From assembly GCF_902805925.1 (NCBI RefSeq), contig NZ_CADCUP010000048.1, positions 1 through 48,056 on the forward strand: a DNA stretch of 48,056 nt. The letters run 5' to 3'. Below are positions 29,973-37,305 of this stretch, piece by piece. Position 1 is the stretch's first letter, and each line of letters opens with the position of its first letter. This DNA comes from an uncultured Nocardioides sp. (GTDB lineage: Bacteria > Actinomycetota > Actinomycetes > Propionibacteriales > Nocardioidaceae). A model generated the notes under the pieces. The model made no database searches and was not told the DNA's origin. It was given only the letters and a program-made list of their open reading frames with translations. The position numbers were made by a program, and so were the translations under genes.

Positions 29973-30002
29973 GGGCCCCCGGTCTGCGGACCGGGGGCCC
30001 TT
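29973..30002 (+). terminator. strong hairpin terminator after tRNA-Tyr
   Basis: A perfect 12-bp stem, GGGCCCCCGGTC (29973-29984) paired with GACCGGGGGCCC (29989-30000), closes a 4-nt loop and is followed by TT. It begins 13 nt after the tRNA and separates it from the mntP riboswitch region. Confidence 0.8.
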
Positions 30003-30090
30003 CGTCATGGTCGAGCAGTCTCCCGCCGTCGGCTCGTGGGTCGCCGACCGATGCGGCCGCACCCCGCCGCTCTGGCATGATGGGACCCAT

Positions 30091-30213
30091 CGAAGGGGAG
30101 TAGCTCCCGTCACCCGCCCCGCTCGTCGGGGCGCGGAGGTACGTCGACACACCGGTGGGCCACACCACCCGGCGTACCGCCCGGTCGACGAGACCGGGTG
30201 AGCGAGACCTTCG
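30091..30213 (+). promoter_or_regulatory. yybP-ykoY manganese riboswitch
   Basis: This leader matches the yybP-ykoY aptamer. The 5' strand CGAAGG (30091-30096) pairs with CCTTCG (30208-30213) to close helix P1. The conserved GGGGAGTAGC follows the 5' strand, and the conserved TGAGCGAGACC precedes the 3' strand. It ends 63 nt before the ATG of mntP, an Mn efflux gene and a classic target of this Mn2+-sensing class. The 3' part of the leader (30214-30276) can form alternative pairs and is the likely expression platform. Confidence 0.9.
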
Positions 30214-30276
30214 GCACCACGTGCCGGAGTCGTCTCGTCCCCCAGGCTTCGGCAGCCCCGGCTACCGAAGGACCCC

Positions 30277-30843
30277 ATGTCGTTCCTGACCCTCCTGCTC
30301 GTCTCGCTCGGCGTCTCCGCCGACGCCTTCGCCGTGGCACTGGGCAAGGGGCTGCAGATGCGGCGCCTCCGCGCCCGCGACGCGCTCGCGGTCGCCGCGA
30401 CGTTCGGCCTCTTCCAGGGCCTCATGCCGGTCGTGGGCTGGCTGCTCGGCACCGGGTTGCGGGAGTACGTCGTCGAGGTCGACCACTGGGTCGCCTTCGG
30501 CCTGCTCTCCCTCATCGGCGGGAAGATGGTGTGGGAGGCGTGGCACTCCGACGACGAGGACCCCGCCGGCGACGGTCCCGTCCCGCTCGCCGAGCTCCTG
30601 GTGCTGGGGGTGGCCACCAGCATCGACGCCCTCGCGGTCGGCATCAGCCTGGCGTTCCTCGACGTGGACATCGTGCTGGCGGCGGTCGCCATCGGTGCCG
30701 TCACCTTCGTGGTGTCGCTCGCCGGGGTCCTCCTGGGGCATCGGGCCGGCGTCCGCTTCCGGGGTCCGGCCGAGGTGGTGGGCGGGCTCGTGCTCATCGC
30801 CATCGGTGTCCGGATCCTCCTGGACCACCTCGGCGTCTGGTGA
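30277..30843 (+). CDS. mntP: manganese efflux pump MntP
   Basis: Six-helix membrane protein of 188 aa that exports Mn2+. The two family repeats are visible, with the metal-coordinating acidic motifs SLGVSADAFAVALGKG near residue 10 and GVATSIDALAVGISLA near residue 112. The ATG at 30277 follows GAAGGACCCC. The riboswitch upstream makes the functional call strong: expression should rise with Mn2+. Confidence 0.94.
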   Translation: MSFLTLLLVSLGVSADAFAVALGKGLQMRRLRARDALAVAATFGLFQGLMPVVGWLLGTGLREYVVEVDHWVAFGLLSLIGGKMVWEAWHSDDEDPAGDGPVPLAELLVLGVATSIDALAVGISLAFLDVDIVLAAVAIGAVTFVVSLAGVLLGHRAGVRFRGPAEVVGGLVLIAIGVRILLDHLGVW

Positions 30844-30866
30844 GTCCTCGGTGGGACACTGACAGC

Positions 30867-32222
30867 GTGTCGGAGCTGATCGGGGCGCGCGAGCAGGTCC
30901 ACGACATCGGCCGCCGCCGGGCCTGGGCGATCTGGCTGGTCGCGCTGGCGGTCTACGTCCTGGCCGTCTTCCACCGCAGCTCGCTCGGGGTGGCCGGGCT
31001 GCTCGCCGCCGAGCGCTTCGACGTCACCGCCACGCAGCTCTCGTTCTTCACCGTCCTCCAGCTCCTGGTGTACGCCGGCCTGCAGGTGCCCGTGGGCGTG
31101 CTGCTCGACCGCTACGGCTCACGACGCCTGCTGCTCGGCGGCCTGGTGCTGATGACGGCGGGCCAGCTGGCGTTCGCGTTCGCCACCTCCTTCCCGGCCG
31201 CCGTGGTCGCGCGGGCGGTGCTCGGGGCCGGCGACGCGATGGTCTTCGTCAGCGTCATCAGGCTCGTCACCGTGTGGTTCCTGGTGCGCCAGGCGCCGAT
31301 GGTCACCCAGCTCACCGGTGTCGTCGGGCAGACCGGCGCCATCATCGCGGCCGCGCCGCTGTCGTTCCTGCTGCGCGAGCTCGGCTGGACGCGCGCCTTC
31401 GCCGTGGCCTCGAGCGTCGGGGTCGTGCTCATGGTGGTCGTCGTGCTCGTCGCCAAGGACTCGCCGTACCGCCGGGCCGACGTGGTGAGCGTCAAGCTCC
31501 GCGCGCTCGCGCAGTCGGTGCGGACGGTGTGGGGCAACCCCGGCACCCGCCTGGGCATGTGGTCGCACTTCACCTCGCAGTTCAGCGTGACCGTCTTCGC
31601 GCTGCTGTGGGGCTTCCCGTTCCTGGTGCGCGGGCAGGGCTGGTCGGAGGCCTCGGCCGGCACGCTGCTGATGGCGATGACCGGCTGGGTGATCCTCAGC
31701 GGCTTCGTGCTCGGGGCGCTGGTGGCGCGCTACCCGTTCTACCGCTCGTGGATCGTCATCACCGTGGTGGCGCTCATGATGGCCGCCTGGGCCGCCGTCC
31801 TCCTGCGCACGACCCCGGCGCCCGACTGGCTCGTGGTCGTGATGGCGTTCGCCACCGCGACCGGTGGGCCGGCGTCCATGGTCGGCTTCGACCTCGCCCG
31901 CTCCTTCACCCCCGTGCACGCGCTCGGGCGCGCGAACGGCATCGTCAACGTCGGCGGGTTCATGGCCTCGCTGCTGTGCATGGCCCTGATCGGCGTCGTG
32001 CTCGACCTGCGCGAGGGCGGCGGCATGGCCGCCTACGACCTGGGCGACTTCCGGGCCGCGATGGCGGTGCAGTTCCTGTTCTGGGGCCTCGGCATCACGC
32101 AGGTCCTCCGCTTCCGCCGCCGTGGGATCGCCCACCTCCAGCGGGTCCACCCCGGGGCGGTCGACCAGATGCGCGCCGGGCGGCCGTGGGTGCACCCCGG
32201 GCTGGGCCAGGAGGGGGTCTGA
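30867..32222 (+). CDS. MFS transporter
   Basis: Major facilitator superfamily permease of 451 aa with about twelve helices. The loop 2-3 motif appears as [16 protein letters not shown], and the first helix carries [15 protein letters not shown], typical of nitrate/organic-anion-like MFS members of unknown substrate. The GTG at 30867 gives a normal N-terminus before helix 1; the frame is open further upstream but overlaps mntP. It starts 23 bp after mntP, so read-through from the riboswitch-controlled transcript is possible. Confidence 0.87.
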   Translation: MSELIGAREQVHDIGRRRAWAIWLVALAVYVLAVFHRSSLGVAGLLAAERFDVTATQLSFFTVLQLLVYAGLQVPVGVLLDRYGSRRLLLGGLVLMTAGQLAFAFATSFPAAVVARAVLGAGDAMVFVSVIRLVTVWFLVRQAPMVTQLTGVVGQTGAIIAAAPLSFLLRELGWTRAFAVASSVGVVLMVVVVLVAKDSPYRRADVVSVKLRALAQSVRTVWGNPGTRLGMWSHFTSQFSVTVFALLWGFPFLVRGQGWSEASAGTLLMAMTGWVILSGFVLGALVARYPFYRSWIVITVVALMMAAWAAVLLRTTPAPDWLVVVMAFATATGGPASMVGFDLARSFTPVHALGRANGIVNVGGFMASLLCMALIGVVLDLREGGGMAAYDLGDFRAAMAVQFLFWGLGITQVLRFRRRGIAHLQRVHPGAVDQMRAGRPWVHPGLGQEGV

Positions 32223-32253
32223 CCCGCCTCCCGCTGCCGGGCGACCGGGTGCC

Positions 32254-32421
32254 GGCAGCCGCGTGGGCAAGACCGGACGCCGCTACCGGCTCGGTGACGG
32301 CCTCGCGCTGGAGACCCAGCACTTCCCGGACTCGCCGAACCAGCCGACGTTCCCCTCGACGGTGCTGCAACCGGGTGAGGTCTACCGGACCCAGACCGTC
32401 TGGCGGTTCTCCACCCGCTGA
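32254..32421 (+). pseudogene. remnant of an aldose 1-epimerase (galactose mutarotase) C-terminus
   Basis: In the frame ending at TGA 32421, the last 55 codons read [19 protein letters not shown] followed by [29 protein letters not shown]. This is the conserved C-terminal strand region of GalM, which normally spans 330-350 aa. Nothing upstream in this frame resembles the rest of the enzyme: it runs into the end of the MFS gene. There is no start codon or ribosome-binding site, so this is the 3' stump of a deleted gene. Confidence 0.75.
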
Positions 32422-32495
32422 GGGAGACGTGGTCCAGGCATGACGCGGTCGACGACGGCGCGTGCGCCTCGCCCGGGAGTGGGTACCGGCGCCCC

Positions 32496-32864
32496 ATGAC
32501 AGACAGCCCGCACGGCTTCATCTCGCTGGTCGGCGCCCAGGACCCGGACGCCGCCGACGGTCGAGCGACCCTCACCGTGGACCTGGACGACCGGCACCTC
32601 AACGCCGCCGGCACCGTCCACGGCGGCATGCTCGCGACCCTGGTCGACACGACGATGGGCGCCGCGATCCGCAGCACGGTGGACGACGAGACGCCGGCGA
32701 CCAGCCAGCTCAGCCTCACCTACCTCCACCCGGGCAAGCCCGGCCGGCTCGTGGTGACGGCCACGGTGAGCAAGCGCGGGGAGCGGCTCACCATCTGCGA
32801 GGCCGACGTCGAGCAGGACGGGAAGTCGCTCGTGCACGCGCTGGCCACCTTCGCGCTGGTGTGA
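32496..32864 (+). CDS. PaaI-family hotdog thioesterase
   Basis: Single hotdog-fold acyl-CoA thioesterase of 122 aa. It has the PaaI-type motif HLNAAGTVHGGMLATLVDTTMG with the catalytic-region acidic residue in VDTTMG, then the SQLSLTYLHPGKPG strand. The ATG at 32496 gives the standard length. No neighbouring pathway explains its substrate. Confidence 0.9.
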   Translation: MTDSPHGFISLVGAQDPDAADGRATLTVDLDDRHLNAAGTVHGGMLATLVDTTMGAAIRSTVDDETPATSQLSLTYLHPGKPGRLVVTATVSKRGERLTICEADVEQDGKSLVHALATFALV

Positions 32865-32936
32865 GCCCGGGCGCATGACGGCGCGACCGGCCGTGCTCGG
32901 GGACTCGATCGCCGGGCGGTGGGGGCATCGACGCGC

Positions 32937-33266
32937 TCACTCACCCAGGAGCGGGCGCAGCTCGACCTTCCGGTTGCAGTGCTTCGACCCCTCGGCGGCG
33001 AGCGCCAGCGCCACGTCGAGGCCGGGCGCCTCGATGATCCAGAAGCCGGCTGCGTACTCCTTGGACTCCACGAACGGCCCGTCGGTGAGCAACGGCTCCT
33101 TCCCCCGATTGTCGATGACCGTGGCTGAGAGGGGCGAGGCGAGGCCGCCCGCGAAGACCCACTGACCGTGGGCCTGGAGCCGATCGTTGAAGGCGTCGAT
33201 GGCCGCCATCTCCGTCGTGGTGGCGGAACCGGTGGTGTCGTCGATCACGGTGATCAGGTACTGCAT
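32937..33266 (-). CDS. YCII-family protein
   Basis: Small protein of 109 aa with the DGC/YCII-type ferredoxin-like fold: MQYLITVIDD at the N-terminus, GGLASPLSATVI, LTDGPFVESKEYAAGFWIIEA and the C-terminal EVRPLLGE-like end (VELRPLLGE). The start at 33266 is preferred to the ATG at 33275 because GAGG lies 9 nt upstream of it but directly abuts the earlier codon. Family members are often fused to or located near extracytoplasmic-function sigma factors; none is adjacent here. Function unknown. Confidence 0.87.
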   Translation of the reverse strand: MQYLITVIDDTTGSATTTEMAAIDAFNDRLQAHGQWVFAGGLASPLSATVIDNRGKEPLLTDGPFVESKEYAAGFWIIEAPGLDVALALAAEGSKHCNRKVELRPLLGE

Positions 33267-33375
33267 CTCGGCCATCCTCTGCGCTCGGACGGCGCCCCTG
33301 GCGGGCGGCCGCTCACCCCTCCCACGAACGGTGCCGGGCGGATACGACACCACCGCCAGCGCGGGCCGCCCGCAC

Positions 33376-33696
33376 CTACCGGTCCTCCTCCGCCTCGAAC
33401 AGCGCCCGGCGCTGGCGGGCGGTGTCCATGACGGCCAGGAAGGTGACCTCGTAGTCGGGGTCGTCCAGGCGGATCGTGCCCACCACGTGCTGGCCCAGGA
33501 CCCGGTCACCGCGATCGCCGTACTTCTGCAGCACGACGCGGGTCTCCCCGCCAGTGTCGTAGTGCGTGACGCGCCAGCGCACGGGTGCGGGCAGGGCCGG
33601 CCTCGCAGGTCGGTCCAGCAACCACAGCGTGCCGTGCACGAAGGCCCACACGAGGCCCGCGATCAGGGCCAGCTCGAGGAGGATCACCCTGCCCAT
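33376..33696 (-). CDS. small membrane-anchored protein of unknown function
   Basis: A 106-aa protein with one N-terminal hydrophobic helix (RVILLELALIAGLVWAFVHG) and a soluble domain of about 75 residues that includes WRVTHYDTGGETRVVLQKYG and GTIRLDDPDYEVTF. The ATG at 33696 is the first codon that opens directly into the helix; the frame continues upstream without plausible protein sequence. I do not recognise the family. The 110 bp downstream, towards the YCII gene, holds no other gene. Confidence 0.72.
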   Translation of the reverse strand: MGRVILLELALIAGLVWAFVHGTLWLLDRPARPALPAPVRWRVTHYDTGGETRVVLQKYGDRGDRVLGQHVVGTIRLDDPDYEVTFLAVMDTARQRRALFEAEEDR

Positions 33697-33899
33697 TGTG
33701 CGCCGGTGACGAAGCCGGGGACCACCACCCGGGCCGCACGACTCGATGATCCTCCATGCGCGGAGGCGTAGCAGCCGGAGCCCTGGCGGCTCAGCAGGTC
33801 GCGGCGCTCCTCGGCGGACAGCTCCGCCGGCTCCTCGACGACGTCCGCGGGGAAGCCGCCGACCTCGGGCGCACCCGATCACCCGGCGAGCCTCGTCAG

Positions 33900-35108
33900 T
33901 CAGGCGGCGGGGGTGACCGTCCCGGCGACCTCACCGAGGGTGAGCCGGCCGCCGCCCGAGCCGGGCGCGGAGTAGCGCAGCACCACGGTGTCACCGTCCT
34001 CCAGGAACGCGCGCTCGCGGCCGCCGGCCGTGAACGGCTCCTGGCCGCCCCACGACAGCTCCAGGAACGAGCCGCGCTGGTGGGGCGCCGTGCCGCTGAT
34101 CGTGCCCGACCCCCACAGGTCGCCCGTCCGGGTCGACGCGCCGTTGGCGGTGAGGTGGGCCAGCATCTGCGCCGGCGCCCAGTACATCGAGGAGTACGGC
34201 GGCCGCGAGACGACCTCGCCGTTCAGCTCCACCTCCACCTCGATGTCGAGGCCGCGGGGCGAGCCCTCCGCGAGGTAGGGCAGCGGCTCGGGGTCCTGAC
34301 CGGGCAGGTCGACCCACGCGGCGTCCAGGGCGGCCAGCGGCGTCACCCACGCCGAGATCGAGGTGGCGAAGCTCTTGCCGAGGAACGGACCGAGCGGGAC
34401 GTACTCCCAGGCCTGGATGTCGCGTGCGCTCCAGTCGTTGAGCCCGACCACGCCGAAGCAGTGGTCGGCGAACGCGCCGGTGGTGATGCGGCTGCCGAGG
34501 GCCGACCCGGTGCCGACGACGAAGCCGAGCTCGGCCTCGACGTCGAGGCGGGTGGACGGCCCGAACGAGGGAGCGGTCTCCGCCGGCGCCTTCCGCTGCC
34601 CGTGCGGGCGCACCACCTCGGTGCCCGACGGCACGACGGTGCCGCCGCGGCCGTGGTAGCCGACCGGCAGGTGGCGCCAGTTGGGCAGCAGCGGCTCCTG
34701 GTCGGGGCGGAAGATGCGCCCGACGTTGGAGGCGTGCTCGAGGGAGGCGTAGAAGTCGACGTAGTCGCCGACCTCGAACGGCATCCGCAGGGTGACGTCC
34801 TCGACCGGCACGAGGTTGGGCTCCACGACGTCGCGCTCGGCCTCGTCGGTGAGCAGGCCGGTCAGCCAGCGGCGCACCGACTCCCCGACCGGGCGGCCGG
34901 CGGCCATCAGCGGGTTCAGCGACCGGGCCTCGAAGAGGTGCCCGACCTCCATCATGTCGGCCGCCGCCACCGGCGCGAGGTCGACGACGAGGTCGCCGAT
35001 CCGCACGCCCACCCGCGGCTCCTCGCCGGCGCGCTGGAACACGGCGTACGGCAGGTGGTCGACGTCGAACCCGGAGCCGGCGGACCCCTCGACCCAGCTG
35101 GTGGTCAT
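33900..35108 (-). CDS. fahA: fumarylacetoacetase
   Basis: Final enzyme of the homogentisate pathway, which hydrolyses fumarylacetoacetate to fumarate and acetoacetate. The 402-aa protein has the N-terminal FAA domain, then the catalytic domain with VGDYVDFYASLEHASNVGR (catalytic-site residues), LPVGYHGRGGTVVPSG, LDVEAELGFVVG with the metal-binding Glu residues, and GVVGLNDWSARDIQAWEY. The ATG at 35108 overlaps the stop of the upstream unknown gene by 4 bp. Together with hmgA across the divergent promoter it defines a tyrosine/phenylalanine degradation locus. Confidence 0.95.
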   Translation of the reverse strand: MTTSWVEGSAGSGFDVDHLPYAVFQRAGEEPRVGVRIGDLVVDLAPVAAADMMEVGHLFEARSLNPLMAAGRPVGESVRRWLTGLLTDEAERDVVEPNLVPVEDVTLRMPFEVGDYVDFYASLEHASNVGRIFRPDQEPLLPNWRHLPVGYHGRGGTVVPSGTEVVRPHGQRKAPAETAPSFGPSTRLDVEAELGFVVGTGSALGSRITTGAFADHCFGVVGLNDWSARDIQAWEYVPLGPFLGKSFATSISAWVTPLAALDAAWVDLPGQDPEPLPYLAEGSPRGLDIEVEVELNGEVVSRPPYSSMYWAPAQMLAHLTANGASTRTGDLWGSGTISGTAPHQRGSFLELSWGGQEPFTAGGRERAFLEDGDTVVLRYSAPGSGGGRLTLGEVAGTVTPAA

Positions 35109-35989
35109 GGCGTCTCCTGGAGCAGTCCGAGGGCGAGCAGGTCGTCGAGCGGCTCGCGCACCGAGCAGGAGCCGAAGGAGGTGAACCACCGTCGCGCACC
35201 CGTGACGGCGGACTCGTCGGCGCGGCCCGCGAGGGAGGCGCCGTCGGTGGACTCCAGCAGCGCGACGGCGTCGGCGGCGGTCGCGCCGTCGAAGAGCGCC
35301 CGGGTGGCCAGCAGCACGTTGAGGAAGCCGTGATGGGCGAACCCGGTCGCCTCGTCCCGGTGGCGGACCGCGTGGTGCAGCCCGGCGGTGCACTTGAACG
35401 GCGTCTCACGGTCGAGGGCCGCGTCGATGCACGCGGCGAGCCGGGCGGCGGAGGGGAAGAGGTCGGCGTCGAGGCCGCCGGTGCGCAGCTTCAGCCGGAG
35501 CTCGGCGGCCGCGACCTCGTCGGCGGCGGCCAGCCATCCCGTGCCCGGGTCGGCCTGCGGCAGCTCGACGTACACCGCGGTGTCGTCGGCGAGCACGCCC
35601 TCGGCCCGGGCGGCCTCCACCGCGGCCACCACGCGCCGGGCGTTGCCCGGCAGGTCGTCGAGGTCGCGCAGGGCGACCTCCAGGCCGGCGACGTGGTGGT
35701 CGTGCCGGACGGCGAGGCGCAGCGCGCCCGCGACCCCGCCCGCCCCGCCGGACACCACGACCGAGAGCGGCAGCCGCCGGTCGACCGAGCCGAGATCGGT
35801 GTCCTTGCACACCAGTGAGCCGACCAGGCCGGCGTACCACTGCGAGCGCCGGGCGTCGTACGTCTCGACGGCCTCGGCCAGCGGGACGTCGCCGGGTGGG
35901 AAGGTCGCGGCGTCGTCGAGCAGTCCCGACCATGCCGAGGGGAGGGCCGACGCTGCCGTCGACGGGAGGGACGCGGGCTCGGTTGACAC
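35105..35989 (-). CDS. conserved-looking protein of unknown function coupled to fahA
   Basis: A 294-aa soluble protein with no signal peptide or membrane helix. Distinctive segments are WSGLLDDAATFPPGDVPLAEAV near residue 20, GSLVCKDTDLG, LPLSVVVSGGAGGV, and TPFKCTAGLHHAVRHRD..GFAHHGFLNVLLA in the second half, rich in His and possible metal or phosphate ligands. I chose the GTG at 35989 (AGGA about 8 nt upstream), since the upstream ATG at 36058 would overlap the hmgA start. The 4-bp overlap with fahA indicates a shared role in homogentisate catabolism, but I cannot name a reaction. Confidence 0.82.
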   Translation of the reverse strand: MSTEPASLPSTAASALPSAWSGLLDDAATFPPGDVPLAEAVETYDARRSQWYAGLVGSLVCKDTDLGSVDRRLPLSVVVSGGAGGVAGALRLAVRHDHHVAGLEVALRDLDDLPGNARRVVAAVEAARAEGVLADDTAVYVELPQADPGTGWLAAADEVAAAELRLKLRTGGLDADLFPSAARLAACIDAALDRETPFKCTAGLHHAVRHRDEATGFAHHGFLNVLLATRALFDGATAADAVALLESTDGASLAGRADESAVTGARRWFTSFGSCSVREPLDDLLALGLLQETP

Positions 35990-36012
35990 GACGGATATCC
36001 TAGCGGGAACGC

Positions 36013-36040
36013 GAATAGCGGACGCAAACGTCCGATAATC
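36013..36040. promoter_or_regulatory. dyad-symmetric operator candidate between hmgA and the fahA operon
   Basis: GAATAGCGGACG (36013-36024) and CGTCCGATAATC (36029-36040) form an imperfect inverted repeat around CAAA: the inner six base pairs are perfect and four of the outer six pair. It sits in the 67-bp divergent intergenic region, 17 bp before the hmgA ATG, an ideal position for a shared repressor. The regulator is not encoded nearby. Confidence 0.5.
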
Positions 36041-36056
36041 GACCGAAGGATCCACC

Positions 36057-37238
36057 ATGGTCTACTACCGCTCCGTCGGCGACGTGCCGCCCAAGCGCCA
36101 CATCCAGCACCGCGACCCCGAGGGCGGCCTCTACCGCGAGGAGCTGATGGGGGAGGAGGGCTTCTCCTCCGACTCCGCGCTGCTCTACCACCAGGGCGTG
36201 CCGTCGGCGCTGACGAACAGCGTCGTGTGGGAGCTGTCCGACCAGTCGCGCACGCCCAACCACCCGCTCAAGGCGCGCCACCTCAGGCTGCACGACCTCG
36301 ACTTCGGCGCGGGGGCCGACGCGGTGACCGGTCGCCGGCTGGTGCTGGGCAACAACGACGTGCGGATCGCCTACGTCGTGACCGGCACCGACGCCTCGCC
36401 GCTCTACCGCAACGCCATCGGGGACGAGTGCGTCTACGTCGAGTCCGGCGCCGGCACCGTCGAGACCGTCTTCGGCGTCGTGCCCTACCGCACCGGCGAC
36501 TACGTCCTCGTGCCCCGGGCCACCACGCACCGGTGGGTGCCCAGCGAGCCGTCGCGGCTCTACCCCATCGAGGCCAACAGCCACATCCACCCGCCCAAGC
36601 GCTACCGCTCCCGCTTCGGCCAGCTCCTCGAGCACGCGCCGTACTCCGAGCGCGACCTGCACGGGCCCGGCGAGCCGCTGCTGGTCGAGGGCACCGACGT
36701 CGAGGTGCTGGTCAAGCACCGCGCGGGCGGCGCCGTCGTCGGCACCACGATGACCTATGCGACGCACCCGTTCGACGTCGTCGGCTGGGACGGCTGCCTC
36801 TACCCCTACACCTTCAACGTCGACGACTACATGCCGATCACCGGCAAGATCCACCAGCCGCCGACGGTGCACCAGGTCTTCGAGGGCTGGAACTTCGTGA
36901 TCTGCAACTTCCTGCCCCGCAAGGTCGACTACCACGAGCTGGCGATCCCGGTGCCCTACTACCACTCCAACGTCGACTCCGACGAGGTGATGTTCTACGT
37001 CGGCGGCGACTACGAGGCTCGCAAGGGCTCGGGCATCGACCTCGGCTCGATCTCGCTGCACCCGGGCGGCTACGCGCACGGGCCGCAGCCCGCGGCGATC
37101 GAGGCGTCGCTGGGCGCCGACCGCTTCGACGAGTCGGCCGTCATGGTCGACACCTTCGCCCCGCTCGAGCTCGGCGAGGGCGGCCTCGCCGTCGAGGACC
37201 CCGCCTACGCCTGGACCTGGGCCGGCGGCACCACCTGA
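36057..37238 (+). CDS. hmgA: homogentisate 1,2-dioxygenase
   Basis: Fe(II) cupin dioxygenase that opens the ring of homogentisate to maleylacetoacetate. The 393-aa protein has the cupin fold with the iron-ligand regions YYHSNVDSDEVMFYVGGDY and SLHPGGYAHGPQP near the C-terminus, and PPKRHIQHRDPEGGLYREEL near the N-terminus. The ATG at 36057 follows GAAGGATCC. It is divergent from the fahA operon, which completes the pathway. No maleylacetoacetate isomerase or 4-hydroxyphenylpyruvate dioxygenase is present in the window. Confidence 0.95.
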   Translation: MVYYRSVGDVPPKRHIQHRDPEGGLYREELMGEEGFSSDSALLYHQGVPSALTNSVVWELSDQSRTPNHPLKARHLRLHDLDFGAGADAVTGRRLVLGNNDVRIAYVVTGTDASPLYRNAIGDECVYVESGAGTVETVFGVVPYRTGDYVLVPRATTHRWVPSEPSRLYPIEANSHIHPPKRYRSRFGQLLEHAPYSERDLHGPGEPLLVEGTDVEVLVKHRAGGAVVGTTMTYATHPFDVVGWDGCLYPYTFNVDDYMPITGKIHQPPTVHQVFEGWNFVICNFLPRKVDYHELAIPVPYYHSNVDSDEVMFYVGGDYEARKGSGIDLGSISLHPGGYAHGPQPAAIEASLGADRFDESAVMVDTFAPLELGEGGLAVEDPAYAWTWAGGTT

Positions 37239-37305
37239 GGGCACGGCCCGGTCGCGCACCCACTCCGCAGGCCAGGAGAGGTGAGTGCCTTGCCGCGTGC
37301 GTCGC

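Noticed and set aside
33684..33880. Minus-strand frame with protein-like sequence (GFPADVVEEPAELSAEERRDLL...) between fahA and the small membrane protein gene
   Set aside because: It looks coding in composition but has an in-frame stop upstream and no ATG or GTG before the protein-like part, so I cannot support it as a gene. It could be a remnant; a translated database search would decide.
35990..36058. Start of the fahA-coupled gene at 36058
   Set aside because: It would overlap the hmgA start codon and cover the whole divergent promoter; the GTG at 35989 has a ribosome-binding site.
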